Origin: Belliella aquatica
Lineage (GTDB): Bacteria; Bacteroidota; Bacteroidia; Cytophagales; Cyclobacteriaceae
Direction of reading: 5' to 3'
Length of the DNA: 64,000 nt
NCBI RefSeq assembly: GCF_014637795.1
Contig: NZ_BMFD01000003.1
Coordinates: 147,754-211,753 of the forward strand
Part shown: positions 25,235 to 32,701 of the stretch, piece after piece
Numbering within the stretch: the stretch's first letter is position 1
Layout of the letters: each line of letters opens with the position of its first letter
Position numbers and translations under genes: made by a program
Notes under the pieces: generated by a model
Told to the model about the DNA's origin: nothing
The model's input: only the letters and a program-made list of their open reading frames with translations
Database searches by the model: none

Positions 25235-26423
25235 ATTTTTTGAGTTTAAACTTCATTAAAACGGGTTCTTCAAGGTCCATATCTTCCAAGAGATTTAATA
25301 ATTTTATATCCTTTACATTTTTTTCTTTAATTCTTTGGGTAATGTAATCTTGGTAAACTGCCACAACATCAATATTTGAAGCTGCATAATAGAATTCACT
25401 TTCTTTGGAATAGGAAAGTATACTGTAAGGACCTGTAAAAAACATCCATACAAAAACATCACCTTTACCTTTGGCGGCATGGTGCATATTCTGATGTCCA
25501 AATGTCTCACCGCTTGACAATCTAACTCCAAGCGTATACCCATTGCTTAACCCTTCTCTAAATTCATAATAACACAAGAACTCTCCATCATCACCAATTT
25601 CAAATTTGCTAAGAATATTTTTTTTGATTTTATCTGCGGGATTTATGTAAGAACCGTGGTCAAAAATATTTTTTTCTTCAAATTTATTGGGAAAGTCAAT
25701 CAAGTAAACTAAGGAATCTTCCTTTTGATTCTCTTTGATTTTATAGATTTTGGAAGATAATGGGTAAGTGTAAAATTCTTTGTTAATAAATCCTGAATAA
25801 TTTAAAGGGATAAAATTTTTGCTAGGATTTACCATCATTTTTTGATCTATTACTTCTCCTGATTGATTATATATGCTTATATTAAATTTATTACTCTCTT
25901 CACCTAAATAAGAATAGAGTGCTAAATTGCCAGACTCGAGGACACCGAACTGAGAAGCCCAATTTTTTAATTTAATCTTCTTAAGAAATTTCAAATCACT
26001 GTCAAATTGCAAGATTGCATGGTCTGCTCTTGAAAATATATTTATGATATTAGAATTTTGATCAATATCAAAATCTGAGGCTTCTTTATATTCTTCAGGT
26101 CCTTCTCCTATTTTTCCAACTTGAGCAATATAGTTCCCATTAGAATCAAAGGCTATCAGTATGTTGTTTTTACCGTCAAGGACAATAAGTTTATTTTCCA
26201 TTTCTTGAATTTTGGAAACGGATGTAAGTTTGAATTCATCTGGCGTATTAAATTTAATATACTCAACATCTTTCATTAAATCTCGGGGGGAGATTAAAGA
26301 ATCAAAGTTTTTGACATTTTTGAAGTCAATTAATTTGGTATTCATAAATTCATTACTTTCCTCACTTTTACTACATCCAAAAAGTATTACGTAACAAATT
26401 AAAAATTCACATATTCGCTCCAT
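25218..26423 (-). CDS. 6-bladed beta-propeller lipoprotein
   Basis: The 401-residue product has a signal peptide with a lipobox-like Cys (VILFGC, Cys17). It then shows the start of a six-bladed propeller of the kind found in Bacteroidota (SPRDLMKDVEYIKFNT, MENKLIVLDGKNNILIAFDSNGNYIAQVGKIGEGPEEY). Blades repeat a DxxNxxxxFD..G pattern. Such lipoproteins sit at the cell surface or periplasm, and their ligand is unknown. The stop codon is part of the terminator at 25188-25234. It is divergent from the DUF4221 gene; the region between them holds a perfect palindrome (26511-26524). Composition is more AT-rich than the neighbouring core genes. Confidence 0.8.
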   Translation of the reverse strand: MERICEFLICYVILFGCSKSEESNEFMNTKLIDFKNVKNFDSLISPRDLMKDVEYIKFNTPDEFKLTSVSKIQEMENKLIVLDGKNNILIAFDSNGNYIAQVGKIGEGPEEYKEASDFDIDQNSNIINIFSRADHAILQFDSDLKFLKKIKLKNWASQFGVLESGNLALYSYLGEESNKFNISIYNQSGEVIDQKMMVNPSKNFIPLNYSGFINKEFYTYPLSSKIYKIKENQKEDSLVYLIDFPNKFEEKNIFDHGSYINPADKIKKNILSKFEIGDDGEFLCYYEFREGLSNGYTLGVRLSSGETFGHQNMHHAAKGKGDVFVWMFFTGPYSILSYSKESEFYYAASNIDVVAVYQDYITQRIKEKNVKDIKLLNLLEDMDLEEPVLMKFKLKKYIRTH

Positions 26424-26510
26424 AAAATTTTAGTTTGGACAGGTTGTCTTTGTTTTAATTTGAACTATTATGGTTAATTTTTATCAAGATAATACTTTTT
26501 TCCATCCGTA

Positions 26511-26524
26511 AATCGATATCGATT
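26511..26524. promoter_or_regulatory. Perfect 14-bp palindrome AATCGATATCGATT between divergent lipoprotein genes
   Basis: The palindrome lies 88 nt upstream of the leftward ATG (26423) and 85 nt upstream of the rightward ATG (26609), almost exactly between them. A -7 element TAtgTTTG for the rightward gene follows at 26550-26557. It is a candidate shared operator; no regulator gene is adjacent. Confidence 0.35.
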
Positions 26525-26608
26525 AAATTTTTGGTTTACATATATTTCTTATGTTTGTAAATATTTAGTAGACAAAAAACCTCTTCAAAATCGCTAATCA
26601 AACTACTT

Positions 26609-27754
26609 ATGAAATTTGAATCTCTTTCTGTTTTAGTTTGTTTTTTGTTTTTTTCTTCATGTTCCAATAATGAAGACAAGAGGTTAGTACCATTAAAATT
26701 TAAGAAAATTGGTACCATTTCCTTAAAGCTTGACGATGAAACTTCAGGTAAAAGCAGTTATTATGATTTAGTGGAGATGGAAGAGGATGTTTTTTTGGCT
26801 TTTTTGAATAAGACTAATAACTCTGTTTACTTTTACAATCTTAAAAATCAAGAACTAGAGAAGAAAATTTATTTTGAGAAAACTGGTCCAAATGGAGTAA
26901 ATGAGGTAACGGGTTTTCTAATTCAAAGTGAAGATTCAATATTTGTTTATTCTTATAATGGGCGTAGAATAAGTCTATTAAATAAAAATCTTGAAGTAAT
27001 AAATAGATATTCTATTATTAGTGATGAAAGGGAGGTCAATCCACAAGTTAATTCACTTCGAAAGATACATAAGGTTGATAATATTTTGATCTTAAATAGC
27101 TGGGGTTCCCAAAGAGAATATTATAAAAATCACGATTTTCCAAATAGTATATTGACATTTTTAGATTTAGAAAACAATAAGCTTTCATACGATGTAACTT
27201 ATCCTAAAAAGTATACTGAGGGTATCTGGGGAACTCAACTTTATCAAGTCTATCATGATTTTAATACGATGAACAATGAACTTATTTTAAACTTTCCAAT
27301 TGATGATAAAATTTACATCTATGATTTTGAAAATAAATTATTAAAATCAGAAAAGGTAAAAAATGATATTCCTCTGTTAATAAATCCACTGTCAAAATCA
27401 CAAGAAAAAATTTCCATTGATTTATTGTCAGAGTTGAAAATTATAAAATCCCAAAAAACTTATTATTTCATAAGATTTATAAATGAATTAGAAATTTATA
27501 TCCGGATAATCAATAAAGAAATTTCTGAAGAAGACTTGAATTCTGGTGATCTATCCAAGATCTCATTTGGAGAATCTACTTTACAATTTATAAACAAAGA
27601 TTTTGAACTGATTAGCGAAGTTCATCTTGATAAATCTTATTTTCTTCCATCTTTATTCTATAACAATGGAAATATATACATCGAAAAATTTCAGTCAGAC
27701 AATGAAGATATTCTCAATTTTGATGTGTTTAACTTCAGCATCATGCCAAATTGA
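26609..27754 (+). CDS. DUF4221-type lipoprotein
   Basis: This 381-residue protein has a lipoprotein signal (CFLFFSSCSN, Cys about 18) and then a beta-rich body consistent with a propeller-like DUF4221 protein. Visible marks are GTISLKLDDETS, VYFYNLKNQELEKKIYFEKTGPNGV, DSIFVYSYNGRRISLLNKNLEV and ILNSWGSQREYY. DUF4221 proteins are common in Cyclobacteriaceae and have no known function. Family assignment rests on pattern memory and is moderate. The codons are very AT-rich (many AAT, AAA, TTT, ATA), unlike nearby core genes, which suggests an accessory or transferred gene. A small membrane-protein gene follows 26 nt downstream. Confidence 0.65.
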   Translation: MKFESLSVLVCFLFFSSCSNNEDKRLVPLKFKKIGTISLKLDDETSGKSSYYDLVEMEEDVFLAFLNKTNNSVYFYNLKNQELEKKIYFEKTGPNGVNEVTGFLIQSEDSIFVYSYNGRRISLLNKNLEVINRYSIISDEREVNPQVNSLRKIHKVDNILILNSWGSQREYYKNHDFPNSILTFLDLENNKLSYDVTYPKKYTEGIWGTQLYQVYHDFNTMNNELILNFPIDDKIYIYDFENKLLKSEKVKNDIPLLINPLSKSQEKISIDLLSELKIIKSQKTYYFIRFINELEIYIRIINKEISEEDLNSGDLSKISFGESTLQFINKDFELISEVHLDKSYFLPSLFYNNGNIYIEKFQSDNEDILNFDVFNFSIMPN

Positions 27755-27780
27755 TAAAGCCAAATTTAATTAGTCTCGAA

Positions 27781-27981
27781 ATGAACAAAAAAATACTAAA
27801 TATCGCCATTGCTATCCATGCAGCTATTTTAGCACCGCATTATTTGGGTATTGAATACCTAGGGAGTATAAGAGGGGCGATTTGGGTTTCCATGATCTTT
27901 CTATTACTGGTAAATTTTCTCCATATGTTTTGGATTGAGTGGAAAAAGCAAAAAGAGATCAAGTCCAAACAAAAATTATAA
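27781..27981 (+). CDS. Small membrane protein, 66 residues
   Basis: The product has two hydrophobic segments (about 5-22 and 31-52, the second being RGAIWVSMIFLLLVNFLHMFWI) and a basic tail (KKQKEIKSKQKL), so a two-helix inner-membrane protein with the C-terminus in the cytoplasm is expected. I do not recognise a family. The ATG at 27781 is chosen over a TTG at 27751 that overlaps the preceding stop. Confidence 0.6.
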   Translation: MNKKILNIAIAIHAAILAPHYLGIEYLGSIRGAIWVSMIFLLLVNFLHMFWIEWKKQKEIKSKQKL

Positions 27982-28106
27982 GCTTTATTGATGTTTTACC
28001 TGTGGAATATTTTTCATTAGTTCAGTTTTAAAAATCATTTATAAACTTTTTTAAATCACCAAGTTCTTTTTTGTTTCTTTACTCTGAAAATCCAAGCAGG
28101 AAATAT

Positions 28107-29411
28107 ATGAGAACTATTTTGCTAAGGCCAGGAGCTGAAGAGTTGAATTATGAGATCAGGGGTATTGTCAAAAAGGCAAGGCAAATCGAAGCTTTGGGGC
28201 AAACAATCACTTGGGAAAACATTGGAGATCCAATTCAAAAGAATAATAAGATTCCAACCTGGATGAAGGAGATTGTCTCTGAATTGGTTAGTCAAGACCA
28301 TACTTACGGCTATGCAGATTCCAAGGGAGTGTTAGAGACTAGGAAGTTTTTGGCAAATTTGAACAATCAGAAAAAAGGCGTCCAAATCACTGCAGACGAT
28401 GTGCTTTTCTTTAATGGTCTTGGAGATGCTATCGCCAAGTTGTATCAATTTTTAATCCCAACGGCTAGAATTATAGGTCCTTCTCCTGCTTACAGTACGC
28501 ATAGTTCCGCTGAGGCAGCGCATGCCAATACAGCACCAATTACCTACAAGCTAGATCCAGATAATCAGTGGCTTCCTGATATGGAAGACCTCTACAACAA
28601 AGTTAAATACAATCCCAGCATTGTCGGGATTCTAATCATCAATCCAGATAATCCAACAGGGATGGTTTATCCCAAAGAAGTTTTGGAGGATTTTGTGAGG
28701 ATCGCTAGAGAATTCAAGCTCCTTCTGATTGCGGATGAAATTTATCAAAACATCACGTATAATGGAATTCTAGCTGTAGCATTATCTGAGGTGGTTGGCG
28801 ACTTGCCTGCAATTTCCATGAAAGGAATATCCAAAGAATTTCCTTGGCCAGGTTCTCGCTGTGGATGGATGGAATTTTATAATCGAGGGGCTTCCAAGGA
28901 ATTTAGTAAGTATGTGCAAACACTAGAAAATGCTAAAATGATAGAAGTTTGCTCTACGATTTTGCCACAACTTTCTATTCCAAAAATCATGTCGCATCCC
29001 GATTATGCAGAATATCGTCAAGCGGAAAACTTTAAAATTGGCCAGAGAAGTAAGCTGATGGAAGAGTTGCTTTCTGGTATTCCCGGCATCAAATTTAATC
29101 CTACGCAAGGGGCATTTTACAATACTATTGTTTTTGAAGAAATCTATCTCAGTCCAAATCAGTTTTTACCAATTGAAAATAAAGAAATCAAAGCTTTAAT
29201 GGAGTATTGGCTGAAGGAAGAAAATATGCCGATGGACAAAAGATTTGTGTATTATTTATTGGCTTCTACAGGAATCTGCGTAGTCCCAGTATCTTCTTTT
29301 TGCTCCGATTTGAGAGGGTTTAGAGTGACCTTGTTAGAAGATGATGAAGCAACTTTTAAAGATACATTTACTAGACTAGCAGATGCTATTAAGGTCTATT
29401 TGGGGTTGTAG
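28107..29411 (+). CDS. Pyridoxal-phosphate-dependent aminotransferase, class I/II
   Basis: This 434-residue fold-type I aminotransferase shows NIGDPIQKN near the N-terminus, YGYADSKGVLETRKFLA, the substrate-loop ILIINPDNPTGMVYPKEVLEDF, the Asp-Tyr pair region LIADEIYQNITYNG, and the PLP lysine in SMKGISKEFPWPGSRCGWMEF. It resembles the alanine/aspartate aminotransferase subgroup (AlaA-like), but the substrate cannot be fixed. The ATG at 28107 (MRTILLRPGAEELNYEIRG) is preferred over the TTG at 28071. It is followed by a REP-like hairpin cluster instead of an ordinary terminator. Confidence 0.88.
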   Translation: MRTILLRPGAEELNYEIRGIVKKARQIEALGQTITWENIGDPIQKNNKIPTWMKEIVSELVSQDHTYGYADSKGVLETRKFLANLNNQKKGVQITADDVLFFNGLGDAIAKLYQFLIPTARIIGPSPAYSTHSSAEAAHANTAPITYKLDPDNQWLPDMEDLYNKVKYNPSIVGILIINPDNPTGMVYPKEVLEDFVRIAREFKLLLIADEIYQNITYNGILAVALSEVVGDLPAISMKGISKEFPWPGSRCGWMEFYNRGASKEFSKYVQTLENAKMIEVCSTILPQLSIPKIMSHPDYAEYRQAENFKIGQRSKLMEELLSGIPGIKFNPTQGAFYNTIVFEEIYLSPNQFLPIENKEIKALMEYWLKEENMPMDKRFVYYLLASTGICVVPVSSFCSDLRGFRVTLLEDDEATFKDTFTRLADAIKVYLGL

Positions 29412-29465
29412 GGTTAAAAAAGTTAGTTGTATTATCAAGCTTCATTATAAATTATCTAAACTAAA

Positions 29466-29581
29466 AATAGTTCGACCCCTTTGGGGTCGTTGGTTATCGA
29501 ATCAATATCTGCCTTCCACCGGATTTGCATCCGGGGTTAATTATGGTTTAACCACTTCGTGGTTATTAATTTTAAATTAAT
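29466..29581. repeat. REP-like cluster of four short hairpins
   Basis: Four adjacent inverted repeats lie within about 95 nt. CGACCCC-TTT-GGGGTCG is at 29473-29489, CCGGAT-TTGC-ATCCGG at 29519-29534, and GGTTAA-(7 nt)-TTAACC at 29535-29553. AACCAC-TTC-GTGGTT at 29550-29564 shares bases with the third. An imperfect AT-rich palindrome follows at 29565-29581. The design of serial small hairpins with near-identical tiny loops is typical of REP/BIME-type interspersed repeats moved by RAYT (Y1) transposases. No transposase gene is in the window, so this would be a non-autonomous copy. It can also act as a 3' mRNA stabiliser or terminator for the aminotransferase gene. Confidence 0.55.
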
Positions 29582-29665
29582 GAACCGAATTTTTTGATTT
29601 TGAATATTTTTCTGCGCCCTCTGCACCTTGGCTTTCTTTGCGAGCAAGCTAAATCCTTGCACTTT

Positions 29666-30685
29666 TTAATTCCCCGTTCTCCACATTGCTCTGTAAAATA
29701 ATTTTCTGAGTTCCTCAGGAGATTCTCTTTGGGCGAGGCCTTCGTGTTCGCGGACATCGATTGAAGTAGCAGGAGGGGTGAATTTCTCTTCCAAATCCTC
29801 TACGGGGTTTTTGAGAAGTGAGTTGAGGTCAGGTTGCCCAGCATCAATCCATGCACTGTACCAAAAGTCAGCAATCATCTTGATAGAGCGTTTCATCTGC
29901 CTTTCTACTTGTCCAGCAAGCATATCATTATAGGCTTTTGTAAACTCCTTCGAATACACTTTTGTATTGATACCGCCTCTTTCTTCAAAACTGAATTTCT
30001 TGTCCTCAGGAAATCGCTGACTAAGAATTTTTTCAAAATTTAATACAGAATCCAAAGCTAAATGTGCTCCGATAATCGCATCCCATGCTTCAAGTTGGGT
30101 GTTGGGAATGTATTCGGCTTGTCCTACAAAAAAGTCAAAATCATCTGAAAGCAATTCTGGAACTCGACTTTCCCAAAAGGCGTGGATGCCATATTGATTG
30201 GTGAGTTGTCCGTTATAATTCTTGGTGGTGTGCAAGGGAACATTGATATCGCCGATATAATGACCCAAATCAGCAGCAAGTCTTAGGATAGCTTTTTGGT
30301 CCTTTTTTTTGAAAGCTTCTGTCAATTGATTTTTGGTATTGTAGGCATTCCAAGGGCCGATGCCGTGTTTTCTTAATTCCTCTTCTCCAAATTTCTCCAC
30401 AGCCTTATTCCAATATCTTGGCAAAATATAAACGGCACTATCGCCATATACATCAGCATCTAGAAAATGCTTTTCAGCTTCACCCTTTACAGCATAACGC
30501 CTTCTGTCAGGATTGACCGCGTTTTCGGTGATAAATTGGATGTTAGATTTAAAAAAACCAATCATTTCCGGTGGAAGTGAGAAGATCGCTAAGCGATTGA
30601 TTCTCTTGTGTGCAAAAAATCCCCAAGCCACGATATCTGTGCTTAAGAATAAAAAGATAACTGAAAACGCTAAAAATCTTTGCAT
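29666..30685 (-). CDS. Exported zinc-dependent phospholipase C/S1-P1 nuclease-fold protein
   Basis: This 339-residue protein has a signal peptide (MQRFLAFSVIFLFLSTDIVA) directly followed by the zinc-ligand N-terminus WGFFAHKRIN. The remaining ligands are in order: HFLDADVYG (about 82), LGHYIGDINVPLHTTKNYNG (about 142-161) and GIHAFWESRVPEL (about 168-180). This W/H/D/H/H/D/H/E set is that of the trinuclear zinc site shared by phospholipase C and S1/P1 nucleases. It hydrolyses phosphoesters outside the cytoplasm; whether of phospholipid or nucleic acid is open. The ATG at 30685 is preferred over a GTG 24 nt upstream because the signal peptide is then complete and compact. Confidence 0.85.
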   Translation of the reverse strand: MQRFLAFSVIFLFLSTDIVAWGFFAHKRINRLAIFSLPPEMIGFFKSNIQFITENAVNPDRRRYAVKGEAEKHFLDADVYGDSAVYILPRYWNKAVEKFGEEELRKHGIGPWNAYNTKNQLTEAFKKKDQKAILRLAADLGHYIGDINVPLHTTKNYNGQLTNQYGIHAFWESRVPELLSDDFDFFVGQAEYIPNTQLEAWDAIIGAHLALDSVLNFEKILSQRFPEDKKFSFEERGGINTKVYSKEFTKAYNDMLAGQVERQMKRSIKMIADFWYSAWIDAGQPDLNSLLKNPVEDLEEKFTPPATSIDVREHEGLAQRESPEELRKLFYRAMWRTGN

Positions 30686-30814
30686 GAATAAAAATAATAA
30701 AAAATTCACAATTCAGATAATAAAAATTAATGCTACATTTGTGCTTCTATAGCGGTATAAGAATAAAAATTCCCGCCATTTCTTTGCTTTCCAAGGTTAA
30801 GTTTAGAAATTCTA

Positions 30815-30844
30815 TTGCGTTTAAAAATTAATCCATTAACTTTG
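30815..30844 (+). promoter_or_regulatory. Bacteroidota-type promoter of rpsT
   Basis: TTG at 30815-30817, a 19-nt spacer and TAacTTTG at 30837-30844. The rpsT ATG lies 53 nt downstream. Confidence 0.65.
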
Positions 30845-30896
30845 CACTCCATTTAGGAATAAGGGGATTGTTAAAAGAAATTAAGTAAATTAAGAT

Positions 30897-31151
30897 ATGG
30901 CAAATCACAAATCGGCACTTAAAAGAATTCGTGCAAACGAAGCCAAACGTCTGAGAAACAGATATCAGGCCAAAACAACTAGGACTTTTATCAAAAGATT
31001 GAAATTGACTACTGATAAAGTAGAAGCTCAAGAACTTTTGAAAAAAGTAACTTCTATGATTGATAAATTGGCTAAGAAGAATATCATTCATAAGAACAAT
31101 GCTTCAAACAAAAAATCAAAATTGACTAGATTAGTCAATGCTATAGCTTAA
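30897..31151 (+). CDS. rpsT: Ribosomal protein bS20
   Basis: This 84-residue basic protein is S20 of the small ribosomal subunit. It shows the family start MANHKSALKRIRANEAKRLR and the C-terminal block KKNIIHKNNASNKKSKLTRLV. It binds 16S rRNA at the base of the body. It is a single-gene unit with its own promoter and a strong terminator at 31177-31207. Confidence 0.97.
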   Translation: MANHKSALKRIRANEAKRLRNRYQAKTTRTFIKRLKLTTDKVEAQELLKKVTSMIDKLAKKNIIHKNNASNKKSKLTRLVNAIA

Positions 31152-31176
31152 AATCTAAGCTGTAAAAATATATAAG

Positions 31177-31207
31177 AGCCCTGATCTTCCGATCAGGGCT
31201 TTTTTTG
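31177..31207 (+). terminator. Terminator after rpsT
   Basis: AGCCCTGATC (31177-31186) pairs perfectly with GATCAGGGCT (31191-31200) around TTCC, and is followed by a run of T. Confidence 0.92.
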
Positions 31208-31268
31208 TTACCTAAAAATCCCTATTTTTAGTTCATCCAATTTACTCACTTTTAATATTTTAACTTTT

Positions 31269-31964
31269 ATGGATGATTATCAATCGATCAAAATATCTGC
31301 TTTAGCAGAAGAGGACAGGCCAAGAGAGAAGTTACTTTTAAAGGGTAGGTCAGCATTATCTGATGCAGAGCTGATTGCTATACTTATCGGATCAGGGACG
31401 AAATCGCTCAGTGCAGTAGATCTATCAAAGCACATCCTTGCATCTGTCAATTATGACTTAGCCTCTTTGGCTAGAATGTCTGTTAAAGATTTACAACAAT
31501 TCAAAGGGATTGGTGAAGCAAAAGCGATTACCATTGTGAGTGCATTAGAATTGGGCAGAAGGCGGAAAAACGAAGTTCCTCAGAAACGACAAAAAATCAG
31601 TTCTTCTAAGGAAGCTTATGATCTGATGAAACCTGATCTGATGGATGAATCTGTAGAATCGTTTTATATCATCCTGCTAAATCGCAATAACCAATTGATC
31701 AAAAAGCAACTGATCAGCAAGGGAGGGACCAATGCCACAGTGGTCGATCCAAAAGTGATATTTAAGTATGCGCTAGAAGTGATGGCAAACTCCATAATTC
31801 TGGTTCATAATCATCCTTCAGGGAATCTCAAACCCTCAGAACAAGACAAAAGGCTGACTCAAAAATTGGTTGGTGCAGGGGAAAGTTTGGACGTTATAGT
31901 CATGGATCATGTAATATTCGCAGATTGTGGCTATTTTAGCTTCGCAGATGAAGGAATATTATAA
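31269..31964 (+). CDS. radC: RadC family JAMM/MPN+ domain protein
   Basis: This 231-residue protein has an N-terminal helix-hairpin-helix region (about 20-100, LQQFKGIGEAKAITIVSALELGRRR) and a C-terminal JAMM metalloprotease-like domain (about 108-230) with the metal motif HNHPSGNLKPSEQD, then LIGA-type residues and MDHVIFAD. The DNA-repair role given by its name is not firmly supported experimentally. DUF1684 starts 3 nt after its stop, so the two may be co-transcribed. Confidence 0.92.
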   Translation: MDDYQSIKISALAEEDRPREKLLLKGRSALSDAELIAILIGSGTKSLSAVDLSKHILASVNYDLASLARMSVKDLQQFKGIGEAKAITIVSALELGRRRKNEVPQKRQKISSSKEAYDLMKPDLMDESVESFYIILLNRNNQLIKKQLISKGGTNATVVDPKVIFKYALEVMANSIILVHNHPSGNLKPSEQDKRLTQKLVGAGESLDVIVMDHVIFADCGYFSFADEGIL

Positions 31965-31967
31965 AGG

Positions 31968-32588
31968 ATGAGTACTAAAAATATTTTATTGACTATCGTA
32001 ACGGTAATTGCATTGGCAGCCGTCATTTATACATTGACCAAAGCAGATGATCCTGAGGTTTATATCGAAAAGATTGAGAAAGAGCGAGAAAAGCAATTCA
32101 AATTCCTAAGGTTCAATCCCGAGTCACCTTTGGATGCAGAACAAAAAAACAACTTAGGAGCTTTGAGTTTTTATCCCATTGATCCAGCCTTCAAAGTCAG
32201 AGCGAGGTTAGTTCCGGCCGAAGACCGAAAGGTGATCACCATTCCAATGACTGACGGATCTGAGGAGAAATATATCAAACACTCCTATGCTGAATTTGAT
32301 CTGAAAGGCGCTCCTCAAAGGTTACTTTTACTCCAAGGAATGAATGAAATCGACAAGCGTAACTTCTTTTTGGCTTTTGCTGATTCCACAAGTGGATTAG
32401 ATACTTATGGTGGAGGTCGCTACCTCAACCTGAGACAAGACGGAAAAAATAGTGTTTCCATAGATTTCAACCTGGCTTATAACCCTTATTGCGCTTACAA
32501 CCCTGATTTTGCATGTCCTCTTCCTCCCAGAGAGAATTTGATGGAACTAGGAATTCTTGCAGGTGAAAAAGATTATAAAAAGGAGTAA
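31968..32588 (+). CDS. Membrane-anchored DUF1684 protein
   Basis: This 206-residue protein has an N-terminal hydrophobic anchor or signal (about 6-23, ILLTIVTVIALAAVIYTL) followed by DUF1684. The DUF1684 marks include LRFNPESPL, SFYPIDPAFKVRARLV, GKNSVSIDFNLAYNPYCAYN and FACPLPPRENLMELGILAGE. The two Cys near the C-terminus and the Pro-Pro-x-Asn segment are typical of the family. Function is unknown; the domain probably acts in the periplasm. It starts 3 nt after radC. Confidence 0.87.
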   Translation: MSTKNILLTIVTVIALAAVIYTLTKADDPEVYIEKIEKEREKQFKFLRFNPESPLDAEQKNNLGALSFYPIDPAFKVRARLVPAEDRKVITIPMTDGSEEKYIKHSYAEFDLKGAPQRLLLLQGMNEIDKRNFFLAFADSTSGLDTYGGGRYLNLRQDGKNSVSIDFNLAYNPYCAYNPDFACPLPPRENLMELGILAGEKDYKKE

Positions 32589-32701
32589 GTTTTACAAACC
32601 TTCCTATAAATGGAAAGAAAAGTAAAAAAATAGCTTCTATTGCCTTCCTGCCTATCCCAATTCTCTTAAATTTGTGCCTTATTCTGAAATAACTTGAATT
32701 C

